This document shows positions 12,114-23,486 of a stretch of 64,000 nt of DNA, one piece after another. The translations under genes were made by a program, and so were the position numbers. The notes beneath the pieces were generated by a model. The model had not been told where the DNA came from and ran no database searches. It saw nothing but the letters and a program-made list of their open reading frames with translations. Positions within the stretch are counted from its first letter, which is position 1, and each line of letters starts with the position of its first letter. Source of the stretch: Paramacrobiotus metropolitanus. Taxonomy: Eukaryota; Tardigrada; Eutardigrada; Parachela; Macrobiotidae. Location of the stretch: assembly GCF_019649055.1 (NCBI RefSeq), contig NW_026570265.1:806001-870000 (forward strand), read 5' to 3'.

Positions 12114-13355
12114 TTAATCAGGCTCCGGCCACCAGTCCGGTTTAAGGGCTCTAACTTCGTGTACCTGGCCGTCACAGGTCATATCCAGTTTATGTGCCGC
12201 CAGTGCTTCACTGATCCGCAGCACAGCCAATCCATCAGAACCAATATGTGCCCGTAATTTCCCCACAGAAACCACTTTTCCGTTGTGTTCCGTCGCAATT
12301 CCACTCCCGGGTGCCAGCACATCGCTCTGATTTTCTTCCACACCGTCAATAACGATCGGCATGATACGTTTCCGGACCACACCGGTGTGCTGAGTGCGAG
12401 CGGTTAATTCTTGCCCCAAATAGCAACCCTTATGAAAGTGCACGCCGGACAAGTAATCCAGGTTGGATTCCAACGGGAAGCATTCGCCCGGAGGGAGATC
12501 CGTTTTCCCCTCTGCAATTCCATTTATATAGCGAAATTTCCTGTACCGTCCTTCATCCGTTGTAATAAAATTCTTGCGACTCTCGGCCCAGTTTTCGCTA
12601 GAAGAATTGCGGACATAGAAACGCCGGCCTAAAATGTTCAACCGCGGATCCGGAAAATGTATTATTTCGTGGCTAATTTTCGACATGGTTTCCGCATCGA
12701 TTGCGTCATCCTCTAAACATACGTAAACATCAAACTTGACACCTGCATCTACATTCACGTCTTTGCGTAATTTATACATCTTCAGATGGCGCAGCAAATT
12801 CTGTTGCAATGCCGTGTCGTGCTCGATTAAATAGGCGTCGCTGTCAAATTTGCAAATGATCACATCATACACCACGCGTCCCTGCGTGTTGAGCAACATG
12901 GCGTAAATACTCTGCGGTCCGCCTTCATCACTGGCATCCAGCAGGTGAATATCGTTCGTAATCAGTCCCTGTAGATAGGCGGCCGAATCTTTCCCTGATA
13001 CGAGAAGCAATGATCGAGATCCAAGTCGCATGAAATGGGCTCTGCGATTTTCCGCTTCAACTGGGGCATCCACGGCAAAACGTCGTGCTGGAATCTTGCA
13101 TGCGTGCGAACGTTTTGCATCATGCGGAGAAAATTTCGGTGAAGCGTGAATTACCGTACGGCTAAACGTGCAAAAAGAACGCGGTTTAGGGTGATATTTT
13201 GCTGATTCGCTCTGGGGCTTTCCGGCACTCGATAAATATTTCGGTAAAGACTGACGGACGTTTGCAGAATGGACAATCTTCTGGCAATATACCATCAACT
13301 TCCGCAACACTAGATTCATTTTCTCTGTAATAGCCAATACCTGATAAATTTCCAT
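12114..13355 (-). CDS. IBA57: IBA57, mitochondrial iron-sulfur cluster assembly factor (GcvT/YgfZ family)
   Basis: Folate-binding-type protein that acts with ISCA1/ISCA2 in mitochondria to build 4Fe-4S clusters for aconitase, lipoate synthase and respiratory complexes. It is a single 413-aa exon. Residues 1-100 are basic, hydroxylated and poorly conserved, as expected of a mitochondrial presequence. The conserved body begins near MRLGSRSLLLVSGKDS. The family signature KGCYLGQELTART includes the conserved Cys. The C-terminal barrel-like part ends WWPEPD with stop TAA. The ATG at 13355 is only 6 nt from the stop codon of the upstream COX14-like frame, so an internal start (MNLVLRK, 12 codons in) is also possible. 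A separate IBA57 promoter is not evident. Confidence 0.93.
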   Translation of the reverse strand: MEIYQVLAITEKMNLVLRKLMVYCQKIVHSANVRQSLPKYLSSAGKPQSESAKYHPKPRSFCTFSRTVIHASPKFSPHDAKRSHACKIPARRFAVDAPVEAENRRAHFMRLGSRSLLLVSGKDSAAYLQGLITNDIHLLDASDEGGPQSIYAMLLNTQGRVVYDVIICKFDSDAYLIEHDTALQQNLLRHLKMYKLRKDVNVDAGVKFDVYVCLEDDAIDAETMSKISHEIIHFPDPRLNILGRRFYVRNSSSENWAESRKNFITTDEGRYRKFRYINGIAEGKTDLPPGECFPLESNLDYLSGVHFHKGCYLGQELTARTQHTGVVRKRIMPIVIDGVEENQSDVLAPGSGIATEHNGKVVSVGKLRAHIGSDGLAVLRISEALAAHKLDMTCDGQVHEVRALKPDWWPEPD

Positions 13356-13361
13356 ACAAAA

Positions 13362-13574
13362 TCAGACTCTTCGCGCGATTTCCGTACGCGACCCCAACAG
13401 TGGTTCGCTGGCAGCGGGTACACTCGCTGCCTCGGACGGTACTAGAGTTTCGTCTTTCTTATCAATGAAACGTATCCCCTGGGTAATAAACACGAACCCG
13501 TTGTAAGCAGTGAACAACATAAGAGCGCCAACGGCAGTACGGTGAAGGAAATCAATTGTTCGCATTCGCGGCAT
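13362..13574 (-). CDS. COX14: Small single-pass membrane protein, COX14-like
   Basis: A 70-aa protein. A short N-terminus precedes one hydrophobic segment (about residues 13-34) and a charged, Ala/Ser/Pro-rich tail. The stretch FLHRTAVGALMLFTAYNGF matches position by position the conserved part of COX14 (pattern [YH][KR]T..x4..MLL/FT.Y.G[YF]). COX14 is an inner-membrane factor for translation and assembly of cytochrome c oxidase subunit 1. The stop TGA is 6 nt before the IBA57 ATG on the same strand, so the two mitochondrial genes could share one mRNA. The family match rests on a short segment, so a different small mitochondrial membrane protein is possible. Confidence 0.5.
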   Translation of the reverse strand: MPRMRTIDFLHRTAVGALMLFTAYNGFVFITQGIRFIDKKDETLVPSEAASVPAASEPLLGSRTEIARRV

Positions 13575-14149
13575 TTCCGAAAAATCAGCCAGGGATCATA
13601 CCAATGGAATAAATGGACGCAAAAAGGCAATCCGACAGCAAGAAGAATGAGCTATCATATCACTTCAAAACAAAAATGCACTGAGCGAACTTGCAGGATT
13701 TTAGTTAGCCATAGCCATAGGGATTATGTCTGTTAGGGATCCACCTGCCTCACTTCAACCATAAAATTAAAATTACCAAATTTCAGAAAATAATTTTTTG
13801 AAAAATGAAATATTTTTCTTGATAGTTGATCTGGAAGGGATCAGTCGGGGCTGGGGACCGGAAGTCGTCACGTTTTAAATAACTTAAAGTAACCGCCGAA
13901 CACACGTTTAATTCAAATTAATTTATTGATTCGACCAACCGCCCTTGGAGAGAAGAGCGCTTCATGCTACGTTAACAGCAGGCACCCTTTTCACATGTTG
14001 GATTTTTGTGTTTTCCACTTTTCCTCTCAATAAGTTTTATGGTTTTGCAACTTTTGCTCCAGAAATGCTCGCAAAAGCCATATGGTTTACAAAAGTTTTA
14101 GCAGTAGATGGTTAACTGATGCGCTGTAGATGTAAATAAAGCAACAGCA
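13575..14149. promoter_or_regulatory. Divergent intergenic region between COX14-like/IBA57 and TRAPPC11
   Basis: 575 bp separate the starts of genes transcribed away from each other, so this should hold both promoters. No specific element was identified. Confidence 0.5.
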
Positions 14150-17100
14150 ATGAACCCTCCTGATCTTGCCGACCCGCTGTTCAACGTTCCTCCTGAAGTT
14201 TTGGTGGATCCTGTTCCTTTCGTCGCGCTTTGTGGCTTGGACGTAATCCACAATGCCACCCATCGTCTTATCTGGGACGCGTTCGCCTCAAACAGGAGCA
14301 GTGAACGATTGCCGGTTTCATACCGCGATATCCCCGCTGATCACGAGTTCCCAGTGAGCAAGGTGAAAAAGTCCTATGAGTATGGCACAGTGCCAAACGG
14401 AATCCTGAAGAGCAACTGGATAAAAAAGCACCTGTACGAAGTGCCTTCGTTAGTGGTGTTGTTTGTTGATCTGGAATGGGATGATCCTGCCTTTGCTGAG
14501 AAGAAAATAGCATGTTCCAGCAAAGTGGCTACGATTCGTGCAAGTTTAGCGGGACGGAACTCTAAGATTGCTCTGGTTCTGATTCAGTCGCGTCCACACA
14601 CCTTCGCACAAGGCGAACCGTCGCCAGATGCCGAGAAAATTACGGGGATGTGCAATGCGTGTGAACTGGCTTTCAAGCAGTTATTCCTGCTTCCGAATAA
14701 CGAAAATCTGGCTGCCTACGTTGTAAGGCTGGAAACGGCACTTTTTGACACTATTCAGGGCTATTATTTGAACGAAGCTAAAAGAGTGCGTGGACATCGC
14801 GATGCCGTGATGCGGATGCAGTCGCAAAATCTTCCTTTACTGGTGAGTTCGCGAACATTGCAACTGATGCACTTTGGAAAAGGAGCGGTTAGATTTCGAA
14901 TGCTCGCAATTTCCTGGTATTTCCCCATTGATATTCTTTAACTGACGGAATAATTTATGATGGAAAATTCGTTTTATACCATTTGAACAAACCGTACAAA
15001 AATTTCTGATTTTAATTATTTATGGATATAAAAAAGCTTTTTATTTTCAGGTGCGCCATCAATTTAAAATGGGTTATTTTAACGAATTTCGACAAGACCG
15101 TCAGACAGCGCTTAAACATTACCAGCAAGCCTATCAAAATCTGCAGCAGATTCGTCAGGACGGCGGTTTCGAAGTGAAAACAGTGGCCATGATTATTGTT
15201 TATCGAATTTGTCGATTGTCGTTCCGGCTTAACTGTCCAGTGGATGCCATAACGAGTTTCCGGAAGCATCTGGATATATTCCGCACGTACAAAGGCCCAC
15301 CGGAACTGGCTTATCAACATGAAGCCTGGTTGTTTCGACAGAATTTTCTCTTTGCCATTCTGTTTGAAGATGCCATTCGGTCGGGCCTGGCGGCAATCCC
15401 CTCAGAAAATCCAGGAATGTATTATACAAAAGCCGCCAACCATATGAAACTACGGCAGCAGACCTGTTTGAGTTTTCCTCCTCCGCAAATTCCTTTCCAG
15501 CCGGCCCCGCCAGTGGATGGGGAATTTTATGGCCAGCTGATCCTCAGTGTGCCCTCATCGTCGGGTGATATGCCCGTTTCGATATACCTACAGAACTGTG
15601 AACGAGCGGTCAATCATACCAGTTGGATGATACACCTTCTCGGTTCAGCTGTTTCGCAGTTTAAAAAACACCGCTGCGCCCGGACGGCATTAATGCTGTT
15701 CAGTCGCATTGGGGATGAATATTGCGACATCGGCCTCTACGATAAAGCCCAGGTGCTATATAGTCAAGGCTTGAACGAATACCGGAAAAGCAAGTGGAGC
15801 GTGATATTCAGTCGTAAGTTACGGGAGTATTGAGTTTTAGATGAGACAGCGGTGGTGATTGTCATTTTATGTGATAATTAAGGATTGTCTATATTTTAGA
15901 ACTTCTGCTTCGTCAGATTAAGATATCAGCACTCATGCCGAATGTATCCGAATTCATCAAGAGCACCTTGGAAGCCATTGGAGCCGGTTCGTTTCTACAG
16001 TTTGAAGATCGCACGGAACTGCAGGAGACGTTGCTGCAGATTCTTAGCGGTAATCGGCCTGATTTCCGCAGCCTTTTGGGTTCACAGAGCCAGATTGCCT
16101 ACCAGAAATGGGGTGCACTAACTCCGGAGAACATTTCCTGTTCACTGGACATGGATCCTCTTTTGTCCTGCATTGAGCACGAATGTGCTTTTGATCGTTC
16201 CGCATTCGAAATCAGTCAGATGGTCTCGATAACTGTGAAACTGACGCTTACCACACCATTGCCCATGCAGATGTCGGAATTGCAGGTGACGTTGTCTAAT
16301 CCAGCATATAATGGTTACTGTTGTATTAAAGATGGCACAGCTCCGGCGAATACACCGGAGAATCGATTGTACCTAGTGCCCAATGAAGAGAAACTCTACC
16401 AGTTCCAGTTCCCTGCTGTGCCGGAAGATGTTGGAAAACATATTGATATAACCAAACTGATACTGAAATTTGGATCTTTGCCGATCACTTTGAGGCTTGT
16501 TTGGTCGAATTTCGGAAAGATAAATCGAACATACCAGGCGTTTTGCAATGGACAGTCTTTTAAAGTATTGAACGATGACGCAGTATCCAGTTTGCAGTCA
16601 GTTGACATTGAACGGCGACCAGCATTGGCGGTTGTCCAGTTGCCACCCAGTGCCCTGATTCTTGTGGGCGAAACTTACAGGATATCGTTTTCCATCGTGA
16701 ACAAGGAGCAGGCAGTGATTCGGAAGCCGGTTGTTGGTATTACGTGTGACGATCCTGCTGTAGCCGGAAAGATTGTCTTTGGATTGCCGGGATCGGAAGA
16801 ATTCGTGAGCGAATGCAGCTCAACCTTGCCTGACCTGTCACCTGATTCTACTTACGAATTTTCATTCTTAATCCGATGTAGTGCGGGTTTTAAGACCAGC
16901 GTTCGGATATTCCTCTCTTATGACCTTACTGATCCCTTTTACCGCTGCTTGGTGCAGGGTGTTACGCCACTGGAATCAACAAACCCGTTACAGATACGAC
17001 TTCTATCCAAAGAGTTCAACAGCGAGGAACATCCATCGGAAAAGCACGTCATACCGCCCGGAAGCGATATGGTTTACTTGATTGTCATCAAGAACGCCTC

Positions 17101-17971
17101 ACCGGTGAAAATAACACTCGGGGGTGTGGAACTGAAGATGAATGACAGTGTTCTGACATCGGTTGTTCCAATCGAATCGCATATCGCTGGTATGTTTCTT
17201 ATGTTGCTTTTTCATAGATTTTGTTTGGTTAGGCGATGTAAAACGCAAATCCAATTGCAGGGAAACTTCGTATATTTGGTATTAATTTTGCGTACGAATG
17301 TGCTAGTTTTTGTTTTCAGATCTAGAATAGTATGTGTGTACAAGTATGGATGGAGATCTCGCGTACTTCTGTGCTTGGTATGTGAAACTTTAAATGTTTT
17401 AGGCTTGCAACTATTGGAGGAAGAAGAAGCACAGGAAGCGTATTTCCTCCATGTTGATGAGTCGTGCACACCTGGATCGTCAGTTTTAATGGGTCCACTG
17501 ATTTTAACATGGAACCGAACAGATTCCGATCAGAATCCTGCGTTGACTTATATCCCGGTGCCTGATATGCTCATCAAAGCTTCCCCATCGCCTCTTAAAG
17601 TGTTTTTAGATTTACCAGCCAGTGTAACGCAGTTTGAGCCACTGGGTCTAGTGTACCGAATTCACAATTGTTCGGATCAGTTACTGGACATCCATGCCTT
17701 TTTGTCGACGAACGACGAATATGTGCTTGCTGGGGAAAAAGAGGCCCGTGTCCGGTTGGGACCACGAATGGAAACTTCATTGCACTCGTCCATTATACCC
17801 ATCAATGTCGGTTACATGCGACTACCGGAGTTTGAAATTAATTCCACAGCGGATATCGACTGCCGGGAATGGATTGATTCCCACATTCCCAAAACCATAT
17901 TTGTGATGCCGAAAGACTTTTCTAATGAAAATTGTTTGATAAATCCTCTGCCAGCTGGTATGACCGCATGA
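14150..17971 (+). CDS. TRAPPC11: TRAPPC11 (foie gras/gryzun), TRAPP III tethering complex subunit
   Basis: Subunit of the TRAPP III tether acting in ER-to-Golgi traffic and autophagy. Four exons (14150-14842, 15051-15813, 15900-17189, 17403-17971) join in phase to 1104 aa, close to the 1133 aa of the human protein. Landmarks are CGLDVIHNATHRLIWDAF, the foie-gras region with VRHQFKMGYFNEFRQDRQTA and FRKHLDIFR, LLGSAVSQFKK, then the gryzun beta-rich C-terminal half ending with IPKTIFVMPKDF. Donors are GTGAGT, GTAAGT and GTATGT, and all acceptors end TTTCAG or TTTAG. The third intron (213 nt) is a multiple of three with no in-frame stop, so retention would insert 71 mostly hydrophobic residues. 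Human TRAPPC11 has nothing comparable there. Confidence 0.95.
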
Positions 17972-18488
17972 TAGCTGCAAAATTGTTATAGAATGGGTTT
18001 TCGGAGATTATTAAATCAGCTAAGTACTGTGCCGATTACTCTACAGATGGTGCCATGATGCAGTGTGAAGTGTTTTTCTGTGAAAGTTTTAGTTTTTTGC
18101 TTTTATTGCGCTTGATTAAAAGTTTCTGTTGATTTTTTGTGCGTCACATATATGTTATAAAACGTTTCGCTTCAAACGGTAAAGACTACACAGGCATTTA
18201 ATATACTGATGGTGAGTGATATTAAGAGTGATATTGATTATTCTGTCGTCGATTGTTTTATTGTATTGTAGTGTTTTAAGTAACCCGTCCAAATGCATTT
18301 TGTTCCCGTACGGGATGCAGTTTATGCGTCCCGTCCAAATGCAGTTTATTTTCGACTTCTTAAATTGCCGATTTTAGATTTCGACTCATGGTAATCGTAG
18401 TACATGCTTTATAACAAAAGCATTGGCTGCCTTTATACACTAGAAAGGTTGGTAGTAAAAATCCGCTCTTAATGGTCCAGATATCGGT
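17972..18488. other. Convergent intergenic region (TRAPPC11 and MIC19 3' ends)
   Basis: No gene is seen. A near-repeat CCCGTCCAAATGCA occurs at about 18285 and 18331, flanking a 12-bp palindrome TCCCGTACGGGA and ATGCAGTTTATG. Confidence 0.5.
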
Positions 18489-20126
18489 TCAGATAATCCT
18501 GTGAATAAACATATCAAAATAGAAAAGTATGAATTTATTTAAAATTTTGAATTTCACTACCATTCTGTATTTATCCACACATTTTACGAACTCCTTCGCT
18601 TTTCCATGACAAGAAATGGATCGCGATATGTTATCGTCGTAGCACTTTATCAGTTCCCTCTCAAATCTGGCACAAGGAAGCGCGGGAACAAGTGGTTCTG
18701 GCCTATTACCAGCAACACAAAGTCTGTTATTATGCACTGTAAAAGCAGAACTGATATTTATAGATGCACTCTTAGCATCATCAGTGTACGTATTCTTTGC
18801 ATAGCTGTCTGTCGAGAAACAAATTTACTAAAAATTAGTAACGTTGAAATATCTTCTGTTAATCAGTTTACAATTTTTTGAGTTGTGTATCGGTTAAGAA
18901 CACAACACAATCATTCATTTACAACCTCATCACAACTAACACGATCGTTAAGCGCGATATGCGACGAGAAACAAAAACCTTCCACCTATCTCGTATTTAA
19001 CCTTCCACAAACCTTCCACAAAAACCTATTTAAGTATAAGTGCTTTGTATTAGTATTTCCAGATCTAACCTTAACATTTCCTCCACTAGGTTAATCGTTC
19101 CGCTTAATTCGTTGGCAAATTTAGACTCACTCTGTTCTATCTACAAACAGTTATCCTTGCTTAGCTAACAGCTGATTAAATACAGTAATTACTATGTAAT
19201 TATTGGAACATGGAAAAATAATCCGACTGGACGTTAACGCGTTATACTCAGTAGAAAGGCAAAGGTCAAGAAACCAAGTACTTACTTTTTCCTCGAGTTC
19301 AGCAATTCGTTCTTGCCATCGTTTCTCCAAGTTGACGAATACTTTGGCAGACGCCGAGTCGTTTTCGTGGTGTACAGGATTTAATATTGTATTTTGTGGC
19401 TGAAAAATGGTTTTCAGTTTTGGAAAAAAGATAAAACTGATACTGCATCCACATACGATTTTCTGGGATTTTATTGTATATGGAACATTACCGAACCATG
19501 TGAAACGTAATGTTTCCATTTTCCTTGGACACATTGGGATGATGCACTGTAAAAAGCAAACTTTCTTTTACAAACCAGCTCACGAAACTACATAAAAACA
19601 ACTCAACGGTAAACAAAAATATTTGATCATTGCGAGGTAATTCGTTACCTTACTCTATAATTGTTAAGGGGTAATTTTTAAACTTTTTCAATATAATTAA
19701 ATATGTATTACAAAGTACAAACGCACTCGAAATGTGCTAACATATGGTTGCAGGAGTAATGGATTTTTGTTTACTGTGAAATACCTGCATGGCCGGGATT
19801 AGGCTGGCGATTGTGATGACGTCCGTGATTGTGATGATGGGATGCACCAAGATTAGTTTTTTTAGCGCTGCTGGTCGCTGTGGAATTCTTCCTTAACCTG
19901 TCAGCTACTTCCTCCGAAACCTGTATAAGAAAGACGCGGTGGCCATTATCTATGGACGTATAACGGTATTATGGGCGTAAAAGGTCAATTCCTCTTAATA
20001 GTGTATGAAAGGGCACATTTTACACAATGAACACCGGCCGGATATAACACTTGCCGCGATGGAACCACTGGGATCCCGTTGAAAGCTGACGCGTCGGGTG
20101 TTGTTGGTGCTTTCTCGATTGCCCAT
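18489..20126 (-). CDS. CHCHD3: MICOS subunit MIC19/MIC25 (CHCHD3/6 family)
   Basis: Inner-membrane-facing MICOS subunit that shapes cristae junctions. The start MGNREST (20124-20126) gives an N-myristoylation-type MGN, followed by NTRRVSFQ, matching MGGTTSTRRVTF of MIC19. Exon 19785-19920 codes VSEEVADRLRKNS, then a His-rich stretch. Exon 19286-19399 codes a coiled-coil-like LEKRWQERIAELEEK. The last exon (about 18560-18700) has a twin CX9C motif, CARFERELIKC and CHGKAKEFVKC, which is the CHCH domain oxidised by Mia40. Phases between exons 2, 3 and 4 do not fully agree, so an exon may be missed or an edge misplaced. The true 3' end may precede 18489, because the residues after KYRM are not family-like. 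The family call is firm from both ends. Confidence 0.82.
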
Positions 20127-20979
20127 TTCGTATAATTCAGGAAAATAAAAGCATGTAAAAGTTGTCAAAATTCTGTTTGTTACCAGACTAGCACTATCAC
20201 CAGCATAGTACTTGGGGTATGCTGTTAAGGTGAGATAAGCACTTTAAAAGCTCTGGGCGTACCAAAACATTCTTATAGTGTGCATTATATAAATGTGTGC
20301 ACGCAGTTATTAGAACCGAAAGGCACATTGACAGGAAAAAATTACCAAAACCAAAACTAATATCAGTTCTAATGTTTCTGTTGCCGTTTCCGATACTACC
20401 TTATTTCAGAGCTCTGTGTGAAGTTCATTTAGTACGAGTACGAAGTATAGATAGTGCTTTTTATTTTTGCAAATTTTGTGCTCGCGGTAGGTACGTGAAT
20501 CTTATGTTACGAGTGTTCTTTGGCCATAAAACTGTAAGTAAGACCACGTTTGCGAAGTGAAAGTACAAAGTTTGTTTTTTGTATGAATTCTTATGCTATT
20601 AATTTTTCTTTCCAGTGCAGTACTGTACTTAACGATTCCATCTTTTTATTCTTTTGCCATTCTGTAACAATATATAAGCTGTGCGCAGTTTATTATCGCG
20701 CTTAGGAACAAGAGTAGGTAAATTGCGTATGTAAACTGACATAATTATTACTAAGCTGTAGTAGCAGATTAAACCATGATCGAATACAACAACAGATAGC
20801 ACCACTCCCATTACTTATACGAGTACAAAACATAACAAAACTGATACCCTTTCGCTTCGGTTAAATTTACTCAAGAAATGACCAACAGTCGAACGATCTA
20901 CGCAATTTATACCTGTCATCTGTCAATAAGCAAAATATAAAAAAAGCTAAGCTGTACTTTATTAGTTGGTCTCTGTGCA
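20127..20979. other. Intergenic, no gene supported
   Basis: This is the MIC19 upstream region and DRC10 3' flank. Only short open frames without domains occur. Confidence 0.5.
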
Positions 20980-23382
20980 CTACTTTTTCGATTTCCCTTT
21001 AGCTTTGGCAGGAGTAGTGGGTGTCTTGCTTTTGCTCTTCCCTTTTCCCTTTTTGCCTTTTCCCTTTCCTTTGCCTTTCTTCTTCCCTTTCTTGAGCATT
21101 TTGCGCACTTTATATCCACGCCACCACTTCTGTATGACAATGGCCGCTTTGTGTCGCCGGAGTGCTTCCGCTTCGGCACGTCGTCTCCCCTCGTCGCGCT
21201 CCTGACGATCTTTGACCAGCTCCAGCATTTCTTTCTCAGCCGACTGCTCTTCTTCCTTCATTTTAGCAAGAATTGTCTCCAGCATTTCCTTTCTCTCCAA
21301 TAAAGCAATTATTTCCGCCTGTTGAACTGATCGTGTTTTTATTGGCAATTAAGCGTTGCCATAACGGATGTACTGGTACTGTATACCATATAAGTCTTAA
21401 ATGAGTAGTTTCGCATCCAACTGTACTACCGTATTAAAGTTGTGCTTTTGCAGATAAGTGTATAACATTTAACACGCCCCCGTACCTTTAACTGGACGCA
21501 GTTCTCCAGAATATTCTTTTCGTCAGCCGCCATCAGAGCACCGTGATCGCGAAGTTGTGACATATGAGCTGTTTCTAGAAGATAACGCTATAAGGAAAAA
21601 CTTGTATGAGCACTCTAAAACACGCGCGTCCTTCAGAAGACGCGCTCAGATTTTAGGTGTAACTTGTTGGCAATATATACCTGGTACCGGTACCAGAAAG
21701 GTCACATAATGGCCATTCCTTTCGTGCGCAAACCAAGTAACACGTATCTGGCGTTTTACACTGAGTTTTTTACAAAACTGCATGTCAGGCTAAGTGTTTT
21801 TGCAGCAAAGTATGAATAGTTTGTAGCGCAAGGTCACCAGTGCGGCAGTGCTAAATTCAGTAAGGATACGTCTATGGATCATGTACTGTACTGCTAAACC
21901 ATCAAAGGTAGTTGGTAGCATACCTCCTTATTCTGACTGGAAATAAAACTGACAGTTTCTTCGACATCTTTCTCCATTCTTGCGAGTTTGGCTTCGTGAG
22001 GTTTGCTGTCGTCGCCCACTTGGCGGCGAATCTTGGTCTGCGCAGTGGCTCTGGCCTCCTGCAGTTCTCTAAGCCGCGCCTCGACCTGTCGCTCGCCCTG
22101 TCTGATACTTCCGGCTAGCAGTTGTTGTTCCTTGCGGTACTTGTGCATGATCCCTTCGTATTCGTGCCGGACCAGTCGCTTGTTGCCCTCGGCAGTTTTG
22201 GTGGCTTCCGTCATCTGGTCACTGACCTTTTGCAACTCACGTGTATCAAAGGGAGTTGACTGCAGTCCGTTGAGCAATAGTTCCATAATTATGTGCGTCA
22301 AATCTACCGAAGCACAATACTCACACACGAATGACACGATGAAGCGAATTAAACAATAATAATTAGTACGATCACTGTAAAATAAAGGTGCTAATTTATA
22401 TAAGATTTTGCAATTTTTTATTACATAAATTGATTCGCATAAATTGATTGACTGATTGACATAAAGTACGGTCCCAATAAGTTCGAATCATCACATATAA
22501 CGTACCACGAAGCTCAGAAACCACTGGCCAGGTAGGTAATTCCTTCGTCGTATGCCCAAAGACGCGTTCTGCTTTGGCCAATAAATCGTAATTACACGAA
22601 TCGCGGAAAGCCAAACACAATGTATGGAAGGTCTCTTTAAACGAAAACAACGCCCCGTCGAAATCGGTCGCGATGCGAATATCGCTGCCCTCAGCCACCT
22701 GGTCGTCTTCCGTCAGTGACTCCGAAGCGTGCACTTCCAAGTCGCTTTCGGACGCATCAAAGGATTCCCGGCCTAAACCCTCACTTCCCAGTTCCTCCTC
22801 CGAAAATTGTACAATTTCGGGCGGCATGATGGCATTGGTCGCCAGTTCCAGTTGCAAACGGAACAGCTGCAGTGTGCGATTGACATCGTCACCCAACACG
22901 TCCAACTTGGCCGGATCGTCCGTGAACAGCAATGTTGGCAAGAGACTGGCGACACGGAAACCGACATTCAGCTCGGAAATAACGGCTTTCAAACGGGCGG
23001 TGTCTAGTTGGTGTGGCACATGGGGGAAACCATTGATGACCTGCTGGATGAGTTCATGCTTGCGCTCTTTCTCCGCATCGGTTTCCCATGTATGGTGTCG
23101 CATCGGGAGCGGCGCCTTCCACCATAAGCGCCAGTCTTCTTCCGGCGACAGATTGGACAGCTGTCCGTCGGCTGGTTGCGGTTGGTAGCGTACGGCGCTT
23201 TTTCCCAGGGCGTTCTCCGAGTTGTCATAATGATCATCGGCGTTGGATGAGGATTTTGTAACTCGTCTGCGCGTTCCAGATTGGAAGTTGGAAGCACGTT
23301 TGCTTTGGAAACTTTTCCGTAATACCGCTTCACTGGGTCGTTTAAAGACTGCGCTAGATTTTGAACGCTTCATTTCGAACAA
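20980..23382 (-). CDS. DRC10: Dynein regulatory complex subunit 10 (DRC10/IQCD)
   Basis: Nexin-dynein regulatory complex subunit of motile axonemes. The first exon (about 22420-23382) codes a basic, Ser-rich N-terminus, then LDTARLKAVISELNVGFRVA and LGDDVNRTLQLF, which match the DRC10 N-terminal helical block (IEAKRIMSILDEA..LGEDVMRAV). A coiled-coil exon (about 21930-22290) with QGERQVEARLRELQEARA follows, then a short exon (about 21487-21590) and the last exon (from about 21320). The last exon has an IQ motif (AIVIQKWWRGYKVRKMLKK) and ends in a Lys/Gly tail of KGKGK repeats. Human DRC10 ends the same way; DRC9 also has an IQ motif and basic tail but a different N-terminal half. TAG stop at 20980-20982. 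A functional product implies flagellated sperm or another motile axoneme. Confidence 0.82.
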
Positions 23383-23486
23383 ACAGATTAACCGTAAGTT
23401 TTAACAGCAAAATTTGTTACTATTGTAACAGGCAAAAATGCCCATTATCCAGTTTGGAAAAAATCGAAGACTGGATTAATAAAATA

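Noticed and set aside
22673-23188. 171-codon plus-strand open frame
   Set aside because: It is antisense to the first DRC10 exon, whose minus-strand frame aligns with the family.
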